A DNA stretch of 64,000 bases from Rosa chinensis (Eukaryota; Streptophyta; Magnoliopsida; Rosales; Rosaceae). The DNA lies in NCBI RefSeq assembly GCF_002994745.2, contig NC_037090.1:5081501-5145500 (forward strand). The letters are read 5' to 3'. Position numbers and translations under genes: made by a program. The notes beneath the pieces were generated by a model. It was not told the origin of the DNA. It searched no databases and saw only the letters and a program-made list of their open reading frames with translations. Below, in pieces: positions 24,616-36,363 of the stretch (position 1 is its first letter; each line of letters starts with the position of its first letter).

Positions 24616-24766
24616 AAACCGCCACCAGCACCACCGGAAATATGTGCAGAACAGCAAAGGACGGTGGGTGCAGCGGACCCATGACCAATGGCAGGAAGAG
24701 GATGAAAGCAGCCACCACCAAAACCAGAAATATCACACTCGTGCCGCAATCACTTTGCTTGTCCAT
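24587..24766 (-). CDS. possible small membrane protein, antisense to the end of the candidate gene
   Basis: A 59-residue ATG-initiated frame, MDKQSDCGTSVIF... to ...IFLHQASR-stop. Two strongly hydrophobic segments flank a short MGPLHPPS turn, giving a helix-Gly/Pro-helix hairpin. This pattern reminds me of a family of very short plant transmembrane proteins, but I cannot name it. It overlaps exon 2 of the plus-strand candidate by 29 bases, so at most one of the two need be real in full. The frame extends upstream to 25012 without a stop. Confidence 0.35.
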   Translation of the reverse strand: MDKQSDCGTSVIFLVLVVAAFILFLPLVMGPLHPPSFAVLHIFPVVLVAVFIFLHQASR

Positions 24767-24939
24767 CCTTCCAGCTTCAAACTTGAAACAATGTTTGTGT
24801 GTTTCCAGCAGAGATAACTTTGAATCAAAGTTTCCAAGGAAGCAATTAAGAGAACATCTTACATCTATAGGGATAACATCAAAGATTTTGTTTTCTTTAT
24901 CATGTAGGACGTTGTGTTCAGTTGTCGAGCCATACATTA

Positions 24940-25010
24940 ATTCCTTGTTGAGCAGGTCATCTCTTTGTATAAAAACATGCCCGACTCTATGAAATCCAAG
25001 GTACAACCTC
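24940..25010 (+). repeat. degenerate second copy of the candidate gene's exon-1 end
   Basis: ATCTCTTTGTATAAAAACA...AAGGTACAACCT matches the exon-1 end at 24152-24203, including the donor. It follows an in-context TTGAGCAG acceptor-like sequence. It looks like a duplicated exon fragment. Confidence 0.45.
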
Positions 25011-25046
25011 ACCGATGTAACTCAAGGACTAGTTGGATATAGTATA

Positions 25047-26650
25047 TGTGTAATACCCGTCCCTAAATTTTCCACTTTTATTTATTTTGTTTTTTTTCTA
25101 TTCCAGGTAGTATTATGTTAGAAAGAGAATTTTCTGGTTTGAAATTTATCATGACTTTGTGGGTGTTTCATTACTAAGGAGTTAATGCATGAAATTTTCT
25201 GGTTTGAAATCTTTTATGACTCGTGGAAGTTTAATTACAAGTTATTGCCTGGAACAATTTTAGTGAGTTTAGAATTTATTAGGGGTTTAGAATTTACAAG
25301 CTGAACAGCGATGCACTGTTCATGAACATTAGAATTTATGAAAATTAGGGATTTTAGAATTTATGTTGCTGTAGAAGTTGAGAAAGGAAAGGTTGAATTT
25401 TCAATTTAGAATTTATCTTATTACAAAAAGTTAAGGTAGGAAAAGTTGGAGTTAAGTTTAGAATTTATGTTAACTAGGAAAGTTAAGGGGAATTTAGGGA
25501 ATTAGAATTTATGTTGATGAGGAAAGTTAGGAAAGGGAATTATGGAATTTAATTGAATTTCATTAAAGAAGAAAACATATTGTATTTCTTCTTTTGTTCA
25601 ATGAGATAGAGTAAGGGAGTTTCAGAGAATTTTATTTATTTATTTATTTATTTTTTCAACAAGACAAAGAAGAGAGCAGTTTCTTTTGGGCACCTTGGTG
25701 TACGGCGTGACCTACGAAAGAGAGACTAATGGAGTGGAGCAGCAAGAAGGATAGACTCACTTTTTTATTTTATGAGGTAGGTTTTTGATTCCAATGATAG
25801 TTCATATTCATTATCTCTTTATTTTTTGTGTGTGAATCTTTGTGTGTTTGCTATGGTGTGGATATTTGTGTAATGCCTATTTATCGTATAAACTTGACTT
25901 TGTGGATAGCAATGGACTTATTTTGGTGGTGACATAAAAAACTTGTTTTCTTTTGTGCGACAATAGTAGTAAGTATTTTGTTAACTTTTGATATTGGTCG
26001 AGAAGTGGGGGAAGTATTGGGGGAAAAATATTTTGTGTAGTTGAGTCCAAACCTTGTAGGGACCAGGGTTTAGGTGAGTCCATGTGCTTAAAGGAAAGGG
26101 ATATCAATTATACCCATGCCGGTGATTCCAAGATGGGATGTCGGCAGTCAGTGATTATGGGATGAGATATCTATTTACGCATAGTCGGTGATTCCGGATT
26201 AGATGATTTGGACCTGGAGATCGAGGGGACGATAAGATGACTAGCAAAATAGGTTACGAATGGGAGGAACATGGGTAGGTTCATCTTGAAGAACGGGTGG
26301 TGCGAGTGTGACTAGGTGTTTGTTTGTTTCTAGTTTCACATAAAAGTTATTAGAGATATGAGTATGTGAGGACGATTTTTCCCTACTGAGCGGTGGAAGG
26401 TCATCCCTATTCTAGTATTTTGCAAGAAAAGTTACCCCTCGTTGAGTTCTGTGTGTGAAAGGCTTGAGCTAAAGAGACTTGTTTCCTTTCTTTTCTTTTC
26501 CGTTGGTGGTGATTCTTGCAGTCTACTTGGTTGTACTTCCATTTTAGTTTCCTTGCAATAATGGACTCTGCGAGTTCCACTTTGTCGAATTCAAGTTTCT
26601 CTTGTAACCTTTATTTTACTAAAGGTTTCTCCCCCTTATGTGGAAATTAT
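25047..26650 (+). mobile_element. possible LTR-retrotransposon fragment
   Basis: TGTAATACCCGTCCC at about 25048 resembles the start of many plant Ty3/gypsy LTRs. The following 1.6 kb is non-coding, with degenerate repeats of TTTAGAATTTATG (25265-25520) and of GTGATT(C)C words (26115-26200). I cannot place a matching CA end or a target duplication, so extent and class are tentative. Confidence 0.3.
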
Positions 26651-26914
26651 TCTATACACCGACGGTGCAAATGACCCAACACTTATAAGATGATCTCAAC
26701 TCTTGATATTGATAATTAATATTTTTATTAATAATTTAAGAGTGTATTTAATATAATCTAACTTGCTACTAAAAAGGATTTGAAAGGTCGTTGAAACCAT
26801 TAATAAAGGAGGAATTTATAAAGGTTGGAAGTTTTTATTTGTTATTTCACAATTTATATTTTTTTCTCTATTTCTAAATCACATCCTAACTGGGGAATAA
26901 TCGTTTTCTGGATC

Positions 26915-27829
26915 AGGGTGACAATATGTCATCAAAATTTCTAATTGTGAAATTATATACAAGTAGGAGAAAAGACATTCTCTCTTCGCATGAAAAGGGT
27001 CTGTTGTAGACTTGATAGTAGAGTGATTCCTACTCAGAATGTTAGGACCCTGTAATGTATAATGTTTTGAACTAGCTTTTGTCACACGTATATACTTTTC
27101 TGTGAAAGGCCTATAGTTTATAAATGTTGTGATTTACAGTTGTTTTTGGATGAGGGTGCTTCAGCAGTCACCGCATCGGACATATCACAGTGAAGCCTGG
27201 TATAGTTTCCGAGCAACATCATATGCGATTTGTCACACAATGCAACATATCGCAAGGCTATGAACCTAAATCCCAAAGCAATATTAAAGACCTGGAGCCC
27301 CATTATTGAAGAACTGCCATCATTACAACCTCAGTAATATAGAGAATATCTAGAGAGGAACATCAATTAAAGATGTTCTTTACTTTCTCATAGCTAGGTT
27401 TTCTAAAATTGTTGAGCCATACATGAATAGTAGTTCCCATGATTTCCTCCATGCATCCTTGTACACTATGTAAGACTACACGTATATATGTTAATAGTAG
27501 TTATGTTCATCACATATGTTATAGACTACTATACGTGTTCTCGAGGGTGATGCCTGGATTTTCTTCTGTAGAAACTAAATACCTCTACCTAATAGGTTTT
27601 TTTTTTCAATGCGTGGGGCTACTGAAAGCTGCAGACGATTGCATCTGCAGCTACAAAGACAATCGTCTGCAGCTACAAAGAACCGCATTTAGAAATGATG
27701 CTTAGTCCCTTGAGCTACACAATTAACTGTGATATCACTATTGGGGTTAGCTCAACTCATGTTAATCACTTTAGCTCAACTCGAAAACTGATATCGAACG
27801 AGTAAACTTTTTGTATGGCTTCTCAATTA
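26915..27829. repeat. 0.9-kb tandem duplication, copy 1
   Basis: From AGGGTGACAATATGTC to TATGGCTTCTCAATTA. Almost the same sequence reappears from 27888 to 30716, interrupted there by two younger insertions; without them the second copy is about 0.92 kb. It contains a JmjC relic on the minus strand and a GCAGACGATTG-type short inverted pair (about 27632-27672). Confidence 0.9.
27118..27303 (-). pseudogene. JmjC-domain relic (KDM3/JMJ25-type signature), copy 1
   Basis: The minus-strand frame contains LHCDMSDAV at 27195-27169, the exact iron-binding signature block of KDM3-type (IBM1/JMJ25-like) histone demethylases, preceded by NYTR and followed by TAEA. Residues further out no longer match. 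It keeps the H-x-D pair that the JMJ24-like gene in this window has lost, so it derives from another family member. Too short to be a gene. Confidence 0.6.
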
Positions 27830-27900
27830 GGGTGTGACATATTGTCACATCTTTATTGTCACACCCTAAAGTGACAATATGTCACTTTAGGGTGTGACAA
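27830..27900. repeat. palindromic junction between the tandem copies
   Basis: Overlapping inverted words TGTCACACCCTAAAGTGACA and TGTCACTTTAGGGTGTGACA can fold into a long stem. They lie exactly where copy 1 ends and copy 2 begins. Confidence 0.75.
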
Positions 27901-28093
27901 TATGTCATCAAAATTTCTAATTGTGAAATTATATATAAGCAGGAGAAAAGACATTCTCTCTCTACATGAAAATGGTCTGTTGTACACTTGATAGTAGAGT
28001 GATTCCTACTTAGAATGTTAGGACCCTGCAATGTATAATGTTTTGAACTAGCTTTTGTCGCACGTATATACTTTTTTGTGAAAGGCCTATAGT

Positions 28094-28300
28094 TTATAGA
28101 TGTTGTGATTTACAGTTGTTTTTGGCTGAGGGTGCTTCAGCAGTCACCGCATCGGACATATCACAGTGAAGCTTGGTATAGTTTCTGAGCAGCATCATAT
28201 GTGATTTGTCACACAATGCAACATATCGCAAGGCTATGAACCTAAATCCCAAAGCAATATTGAAGACTAGGGGTGGGCAGAAACCGAACCGGAGGTCCAA
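28094..28300 (-). pseudogene. JmjC-domain relic, copy 2
   Basis: Same signature as copy 1, LHCDMSDAV at 28171-28145, with small differences (NYTK for NYTR, SAKNN for SSKNN). The hAT element begins 97 bases to the right, within the duplicated unit. Confidence 0.6.
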
Positions 28301-29479
28301 AACCGGCTTGGGGACCGAACCGAATGAAATAAAGGGGAAAAATGACTTGACCGAACAGGAACGGATTTCTTCGGTTCGGGACCGGGTTCAGTGAGTAAAC
28401 CGGTTGAAAAAAGGGAACCGGTCCAGTTAATTAATATTTTTTATTTATATTAATATTATTTTGATAGTTGTAGAATTCTGATTGGTGGAAATCAGGTTGC
28501 ACGTACTTCCTGTTACACCTGATTGCTCTCATAGAAGAAAACCTTAAGTCAAGCCACTCAGCCCCTCATTTCGACTCTGCCTCCCTCATCTCTCTCAACT
28601 CAGAGCGACACAGCCGCTCTTCTCTCTCGACTCACATTCGTCGAAGGCTGACTGAAGACACCTATTAAGGATGCTGACGCCGACGCCGACTAACTCCAAC
28701 CGAGGACGTCTTTTTGTCTCATCTCTGGATGGAATCGGTATGGGCTCAGCTTGATTTTGACTTCGACTTCAACTTTGAATCAATTTTGGGTTCAGCTTGC
28801 TTTTGTTATTTCAGTTCTTACTTGCTTGCTTCTTCAGTTCTTCAAATGGGCATGAGAGCATCAGCTTGATTTGTTAATAAGCATGAGAGTATCAGCTTGA
28901 TTTGGTTTTGTTATCACTGCTTAGAATAAGAGTATGAAGTTAATTTCTTTGTATGTTTCTGGGGGCGATTTGGTTTCTAAGCACGGTTGATATCTTTTGA
29001 AATGTTATTTGCGTCTATTTCTCGTTTTCTACTTGTTAAATTGTTTGAGAATTGGACGTAAGTTTCAATGTTTGATTGCATTTGTTTCGATTTGGTATAT
29101 GCAACAGCCTTCTGAATTATGAAATATTTCATATGCATATGAAACCAATGGTCTTCAACAGAGGACATGGCCCAACTAATCCAATCAACACACTACAGCT
29201 TAATGATAATGTTGCCGGCTTAGATGAAAAGAGAATAGGATAATTCTCTAATGAGGTAGATAGAGAATAGGTTAGTTGACTCTCATTTAATGAACAGATT
29301 ATATGAAAGTTGAACACAACCGAAACCGATCCGCACCGCACCGGAAAACTGTGTAACCGAAGTAAGCGGTGTGGCTTTTGAAAATGCGATTGCGGTTTTG
29401 AATATTGCACAACCGAATGAAGCGGTTTGGTTGCGGTTTTGGCCTAACACCGATCCGCACCGCACCGCGCCCACCCCTA
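28268..29479. mobile_element. 1212-bp non-autonomous hAT element with 8-bp target duplication
   Basis: Ends TAGGGGTGGGC and GCCCACCCCTA. Flanked by a perfect 8-bp TTGAAGAC at 28260-28267 and 29480-29487. Subterminal DNA is rich in AACCGAACCGG and CCGCACCGCACCG words. No transposase reading frame. Copy 1 of the surrounding duplication is uninterrupted at this point, which confirms the insertion. Confidence 0.93.
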
Positions 29480-29546
29480 TTGAAGACCCGGAGCCCCATT
29501 ATTGAAGAACTGCCATCATCACAACCTCAGTAATATAGAGAATATC

Positions 29547-30226
29547 TGTTGGAAATTTTATGATTTAAAATTAAAATATATTTTATTTATTTATTTATTT
29601 ATTTTGGGGGTTATTTTTATTTTGTGTTTATTTCTCTATTTATGGTTTAACGGTTTTATATTTTAAATATATGATTATTATTTGACAGTTATATGGTTAA
29701 TGAGGCCATTGATGGTATGGTAAGTGTGCCCTATATAAGGGTACGTAGTTGGAAGGCATATGGTGAGACATGAAACATGCACATGTGTGGGAGTGTAGAT
29801 TGTCGGATAATGAGGGTATACATGATGGTATAGTCCACCATAATGCAACCACTCTAGCCAAATATCTCTACCAAAGATATTCTTACAAACTATACATATA
29901 CATACTTTACTTATATACCGATTTGAGTGCACGGGTGATTAAGGTTCAATGGGGCTTCTTAGCTGCACGACGGAGCTCGAAGAGTTGTTGTATCTTGGGG
30001 GAAGTTCGTCATTCAACCCTGTGCAGTAGGGGACAAATCTTCTCTTAGGACAGTGCGCTTGCATGCCTCGACTCGATAAGTTTTCCTATATAAAACCTAT
30101 ATATATTATATTATTTTCTTACTTTATTTCATTTTCTTATCTATATCTCAATTTTTATTTCCCAAGATATTTTCATATTATTTTATTTTAATGTTATAGA
30201 AATTCCGTCCCATATTTTTTACAACA
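29547..30226 (+). mobile_element. solo LTR, Copia-like, 680 bp
   Basis: Starts TGTTGGAAATTTTATG and ends TTTACAACA (TG...CA). The 5-bp target repeat ATATC lies on both sides (29542-29546 and 30227-30231). A TATATAAGG promoter-like box sits at about 29733. No internal domain remains, so it is a solo LTR from recombination. The empty site is preserved in copy 1 near 27345. Confidence 0.9.
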
Positions 30227-30834
30227 ATATCTAGGGAGGAACATCAATTAAAGATGTTCTTTACTTTCTCATAGCTAGGTTTTCTAAAATTGTTGAGCCA
30301 TACATGAATAGTAGTTCCCATGATTTCTTCCATGCATCCTTGTACACTATGTAAGACTATACGTATATGTGTTAATAGTAGTTATGTTCATCACATATGT
30401 TATGGACTACCATACGTATTCTCGAGGGTGATGCCTGGATTTCCTTTTTGTAGAAACTAAAATACATCCACCTTATAGGTTTTTTTTCTTCTTCAGTGCG
30501 GGGCTACTGAAAGCTGCAGACGATTGCATGTGCAGCTACAAAGACAATCGTCTGCAGCTACAAAGAACCGCATTTAGAAATGATGCTTAGTCCCTTGAGC
30601 TACATAATTAACTATGATATCACTATTGGGGTTATAGCTCAACTCATGTTAATCACTTTAGCTCAACTTGAAAACTGATATCGAACAAGTAAACTTTTTG
30701 TATGGCTTCTCAATTAACTCAAATAGTTCCAAAATCGTGTAAATATCAAAATAACTTTCACATCATTGATATCAAATACGTTTACAAAACTTCGTTGTTA
30801 AAAAGTCGTTTGTCATGATAGTATTTCAGGATAT

Positions 30835-30960
30835 TCTCTATATATTTATTGTAATCAGGGGTTTAGGCTCAATGCCCCCCCCCTCCGCATATTCGACAGT
30901 TTCATTAATCAAGACTTTAGGACAGCCGCAGCAGCCATTTATTCCAAAAAAAAAAAAAAG
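30835..30960 (+). mobile_element. possible SINE/LINE 3' end with A-tail
   Basis: A C-run (30878-30886), a TTCATTAATCAAGACTTTAGG word, then a 14-base A-run ending at 30959. This is the form of a retroposed 3' end. No pol III boxes seen; class unknown. Confidence 0.35.
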
Positions 30961-31466
30961 TCGTTTCTCAACCCCTTATTATCATCTTCCAATAGTTTTA
31001 CAAAACACTTCACTATCAAAAACATGTGAATGATATTCTTTCAAATTCTTATGATGGATGAGAAAAGTATGGAGCTAGTGGAATAGCACCCGAAAGTAGT
31101 GAAGAAGAACAAACTAGTGATTAGTGATAAAAATTAGAAAGAAAAAAAAATTAGAAAAAAGAAAAGAAGTGGCAGCATTCTAGTGGCCAAACTTGGCAGT
31201 GGTGCCGTATGATATAATAGCCCAAAGAGTAAAGCGCATCATTCGTTTTCTTCAAACCCAGCCCAGAAAAAAAAAATTCACAAATTCCCAATCCCCCCAA
31301 TTCTTCCTTCTCCTCTCTCTCTCTCTAGGGTTTACTGCTAATCCCTCACTTTCTCTCACTATCAAATTCACAACCTTCGAATTCCTATGGCTCCACATCG
31401 GGACCCCTAACTCTATCTCTCCACTGTTTTGAAGAATTTCTTATAGCTGGTTCAGAGATCTCTGTA

Positions 31467-34400
31467 ATGAGCAACGATTTGGAATCGGATGCGAAGTTGG
31501 AATCCGCTGACGACGTTAAGGAAGCTGAACCTAAGGACGGCGGCGTTGGTAGCCCCGAGGATGAGGCTAGGGTTTCGCCAATGGAGCTCGATTTAGAGGC
31601 CGAGGGCGGCGGTTCTATGGGCTCCGAGGGCGGGAGATCTGATAGAGTTAGGGTTAGTCCGGAGAGTGGCGATGGAAATGTAGATAAGGGAATGGAATCG
31701 AAAGGGTTTAAAATTCAGGGCGGCGATGGATTGGGTAACGATGATATTGATGACGTGTTTGATATTGCGAGAGTTGAAATTGATGATCAGGATGAGGATA
31801 GCTCTGAGGCTCAGAATGAGAGTGTGGATTTGTTATCTGAGTTTGATGAGTATGTGGCTAATGAGAAGGACGGAATGGCTTTGGGAACCTCCAGAGCTCT
31901 CAGCTATGGTTTCGAAGTCGGTGATATGGTGTGGGGGAAGGTCAAGTCTCATCCCTGGTGGCCGGGGCATATATTTAATGAGGCCTTTGCCACGTCTCAG
32001 GTGCGCCGGACACGGAGGGAAGGTCATGTCCTGGTGGCTTTCTTTGGTGATAGTAGTTATGGCTGGTTCGACCCGGCTGAGCTTATCCCGTTCGAGCCCC
32101 ATTTCGCTGAGAAGTCTCGGCAGACGAATTACAGGAATTTTAACAGGGCTGTAGAGGAGGCTGTTGATGAGGCAAGTCGCAGGTGTGGAGTTGGTTTTGT
32201 GTGTAAATGTAGGAATCCGTATAATTTTCGGGCCACTAGTGTGCCGGGGTACTTTGTTGTTGATGTGCCGGATTATGAGCATGGAGCAGTGTACTCTACG
32301 GATCAGATTAGGAAGGCGAGGGATGGTTTTAATCCTGCTGAGATGGTGGCTCTCGTAAAGCAGTTGGCAAGCTCACCAGTCCAAGGTGATCAGAAGAGCC
32401 TTAGCTTCATTACGAATAAGGCTACTCTATTTGCTTATCGGAAGGCTGTGTTTGAAGAGTATGATGAGACCTATGCTCAGGCATTTGGGGCTCGGTCGTC
32501 TTCACGTAATGCAGTTGCAGTGTCAGATCAGCCTGTTAAGCCTCGAGGTATATCAATGCTTTCTCGTCATCGTTGTTATGGTTGAACACTTCATTTTTGT
32601 ATCTTACTTTGGCGGTTAACCATAGCTGCATATGAGTGTGTTTGGTAATTTGCTTTATTGGTTCTGAATATTTTCAAAAACTATTTGTTTTACATTCTTG
32701 CATAGGTTTTGTGTTGTTTATGCCGATAAGGAGAAGCTTTATCAGTTTCCAGTGATATTATTCTTGCACGGGTTATGTAAATTAGTAGTTTTATGAGAAT
32801 GTGTTCAAGACCTTGAATCGATAGTCTTGGTAGTCCTGTGATCTGAAGTAGCCTTCCACATCAAGGTTCCTGTAATTTTTGTTCTGTTTTTATTTCTTCC
32901 TAACTTGTACCAGTCCATGACTGTGTTTAGAAATCCTTCTACTTTACCCTCCTTGTACTAATACTTTATCATCCTTACATTTTTTTATTGTACCTCTGCT
33001 CAGTTTAATTGTTTTCATGCCTTTTCATCTGTCTTGCAAATTGAATTGGCTTAATATGTGTGCACTGCCCCTCCTTGTTTCTGATGGTAATTTTTCCTCA
33101 TTCAGCACCTTTGAGTGGTCCTTTGGTGATTGCTGAAGCTCTGGGTGGGCGGAAGAGTGCCACAAAATCTATGAAAGTCAAGGACCATTCAAAGAAAGAC
33201 AAATACCTTTTCAAGCGGAGAGATGAAGCCAGCAATGTGAAACCCCACCAAAGTACACAGGGCCAAGCGAGTTCCTCAGCCCCATTTGCGTACTTGGAGG
33301 GATCAATAGCATTAGGAGATGGAGATTTTATGTTACAAAAGAGGGCTCCATCTCCCTCTATGAAACTGCAGATTTTAAAACATGAGCAGACTGAGTTTAT
33401 GAGCAAGGATGCATCCGGCAAAGAAACTGTAAACTTAAATCAGGTACCAGCAAACAGCTCTCTTACCAGCCAAGGTGTTACCACTGGTGCAAAGCTATCT
33501 CTAAAGCTTTCTCTGGACAAGGAAAGTGGAGCCCTGCGGGAGGTGAAAGAGGTATTGACACAGAATGTAGCTGTAGGTCCTGCAAGCACAGGCTGCTCTG
33601 ATTTATTGGGTGAAGGGACCAAGCAATGTATAAAAGATGAAACATCAGAGTCTTTGAAGCAGGAAGGGGAGGGTCCGATGGAGGTTAAAAATGAGGAGAG
33701 TGCCAAATTGTCTGGTTCATATGACAATTTACAACCACCTTTGAGTTTTCCAAAGAAAGTGGAGGAAGGCAATGAATTAAATGAAGTTCATATTGGTCAC
33801 AGTGTTGGAGATTCTTCACCAATTGAGGCAAAGAGTTCAGCTGGAAAGAAGGCTGTTGGTGGAGTGAAAAAGGCAAAGGTTCTTAAACGGCCACTGGGTG
33901 ACATGAACCCTGAGAACTCTATTATGGGAGACAAAAAGAAGAAGAAGAAGAAGAAACAGTTGGGTTCAGAAACAAGCTTCAGAGATCCACAGAGGACTTT
34001 GACTTCTGGAAAAGTGAGTTCCTTGGTGGGTAAGGTAGCTGGAAAGCCCAACCATGCAGGATTGGCTCCAGAAGAAGAGTTTCAGGTAGAACATCATAAG
34101 AAAGATGTTGCTGTTAATAATGAATTGTCTGGATCTGCTGGAACATTGCCGATTCTTAAAGAGCTTGAATTACCACAACTAGTAAGCGATTTGCAAGCCC
34201 TTGCACTTGATCCTTTTCATGGTCGTGAAACAAACAACCCTGCAATTGTTCGGCAGTTCTTTCTGCAATTCCGGGCCCTTGTCTATCAGAAAAGCTTGGT
34301 TCTATCACCGCCATCTGAAACAGAGCTTGTTGAAGGTCGTAGCTCTAAAACTCCATCTGGTCTCAAAGCCTCAGAAATTTCTCCTCGGGAACCAGTTAGA

Positions 34401-35630
34401 GATGTACCCTCCTCGAAGGCTGGAAAACCCTTGTTCAGATCCGATGACCGCACCATAGCTGGGCGGAAACGTGCTCCATCTGATCGTCAAGGAGAGATTG
34501 CAGCTAAGAAGTCCAAGAAAATGAGTGATTTAAAATCATTGGCTGCAGAAAGGAAGATTGGTCTAAAAAGTTCAGAGACCCAGCGTGGAGAGGTAAAAGA
34601 AACAGCTGTGCCCATATCGCGGAAGTCACTGAAGCCAGGTCTTTTGAAGAAAATGGAACCTCCATCCAAGGTTGTTGAGCCCACCATGCTTGTGATGAAA
34701 TTCCCTCCCAAAATCTCTCTGCCTTCACCTGCAGAACTGAAGGCAAAATTTGCTCGTTTTGGACCAATGGATCAGTCTGGTCTCCGTGTGTTCTACAAGT
34801 CCTCGACATGCAGAGTTGTATTTCTGTACAAATCTGATGCACAAGCAGCATTGAAGGTTGCTACTTCAAACAACTCCTTTTTTGGCAATGTTAGTGTGAG
34901 GTTCCAGCTTCGAGAGGTGGATGGTCCTGAAGTTCCTGCATCTGGGAAGGGCAATGGAGATGACAATTCTACTGAGACCCCGCGGGCTAAGGATTCTGCA
35001 TTCATGCCATCTCCGGCACTCAAACAGCGGCAGCAGCTGCAGTCTCTCTCACACAGTGCAATCCAACCGAAGTCGATTCTGAAGAAGTCATCGGGTGATG
35101 AACCACGAGGACAGGTAACTGGTGGCAATGGAAATAGTAAAGGAACTGCACGTGTAAAATTCATGTTGGGTGGGGAAGAACCTAGTAGAAATGAGCAATT
35201 GATGATGCCTGGTAATAGAAATAACAACTTCAACAACAACAGTGCTAGTTTTGCAGATGATGGTGCACCTTCTTCTTCTACTTCTGTTGCTATGATGAAT
35301 TATAATGCTAGAAACTTTCAAAAGGTTACTCCTCCACCCTCTTCATTGCCTCCTATACTTCCTCTTCCTCATAGTCGGCCTCCACCTTCTCAATATGCAA
35401 AACCCCCACCACCACATAGTAATTTTTCACAGCAGCATACGGAAATGACGCCACCTCCACCACCACCACCAAGCAGAAGCAGTCACAATATTCTCAACAC
35501 ACCCTCCACATTTCCGAGTGCACCCACAGTTGATATTTCCCAGCAGATGCTAAGCCTGTTGACGAGGTGCAATGATGTTGTGACCAACGTACAGGGCTTG
35601 CTTGGATATGTGCCCTACCATCCTCTTTGA
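31467..35630 (+). CDS. PWWP-domain protein of the PDP family
   Basis: Two exons, 31467-32547 and 33106-35630; G/CA splits the junction codon to Ala. Total 3606 bases, 1201 residues. Residues 1-150 are acidic and low-complexity. The PWWP domain (about 150-215) reads VGDMVWGKVKSHPWWPGHI and later FFGDSSYGWFDPAELIPF; PWWP domains bind methylated histone tails and DNA. A long Lys/Ser/Glu-rich region follows, with a KKKKKKK nuclear-signal-like run. Near residues 885-970 lies an RRM-like segment (LVMKFPPKISLPSPAELKAKF...FYKSSTCRVVFLYKSDAQAAL). The tail is Asn/Pro-rich. Arabidopsis PDP proteins work with MSI4/5 (FVE) and in PEAT-type chromatin complexes; that role is inferred from the family. Gene order matches At3g05430 beside ACBP4. 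Confidence 0.92.
32548..33105 (+). other. intron of the PWWP gene
   Basis: T-rich intron with gt at 32548 and ag at 33104-33105. No embedded element seen. Confidence 0.85.
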
Positions 35631-36363
35631 TGAGTCCCTGAATATATATGCCCATAAAGCAAGACCAGAAAATTACATCTCACGTCAACATCGTTTGAAA
35701 GAAAGCTTCAAGTAGGCTTGAAATCTTTCCCTTACCGGCTATAAATTTGCAGTGAAGCTGTCGAAGAGGTTACCAATTTAAGCAAATTGTAGTCTCAGCG
35801 GACCATGTAGTTTCTTTTACTGGTGAAATACTCGCATATGTATTCATGATATTGATAGTGGCATTTTGTTTATCTGCTCTTTTTTTTTCGTTGGCTGACT
35901 TTTTGTTGAGGTTTGTTCGGCGGGCTACGTCTCGCAACCCTTCTCATCTCTATTTTAGACCGGCTTTGTGCTCATACAAATTGGGGTGAATGGAAGAACT
36001 GTGCTCAAATGGCCTTGACCTTGTGGATTACAAGCACCAAATCTGCTCTGCAAGCACCAAATGGCATTGAATTTTGTTTAGAGCACATAATGGCATACGG
36101 GCATGGTGACAGAGCCCGACCAACAAAGTGCACCCGGTGTCTTTTGATTACAAAATAGCAAGCATCAGGAATGTGGAAAAAGACTAGCCCACCATCCTAG
36201 ATGTAGACATCTTATAGTGGTGAAATGTTTCATAATCGGTTACATTTACATTTACATTTAATATAACTAGTTATGAAAAAGTGAATATAGTTTTATTGGT
36301 TTGATACCCACCATTGATCAATATGTGAAAGAAGTATAGAATTGGGCGGATAAGAGCTCACCT
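35631..36363. other. PWWP 3' UTR and spacer
   Basis: The 3' UTR probably ends before about 35900. The frame open from 35913 to 36158 has no recognisable domain. A short CATTTACATTTA repeat lies at about 36240-36260. Confidence 0.5.

Larger units (their letters stand above)
27888..30716. repeat. 0.9-kb tandem duplication, copy 2, split by two insertions
   Basis: Segments 27888-28267, 29480-29546 and 30227-30716 align in order with copy 1. The gaps are an hAT element (28268-29479) and a solo LTR (29547-30226). A second JmjC relic lies at 28145-28171 on the minus strand (NYTKLHCDMSDAV). Confidence 0.9.

Noticed and set aside
27439..27705. 88-codon frame in the tandem repeat
   Set aside because: No domain, not preserved as an open frame in copy 2, and rich in the repeat's own short inverted words.
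33098..35321. multiple open frames antisense or out of frame in the PWWP gene
   Set aside because: Shadows of the long sense frame, which has domain support and a clean splice.
35913..36158. 81-codon frame downstream of the PWWP gene
   Set aside because: No recognisable motif, within or next to the 3' UTR, and no splice or promoter signals.
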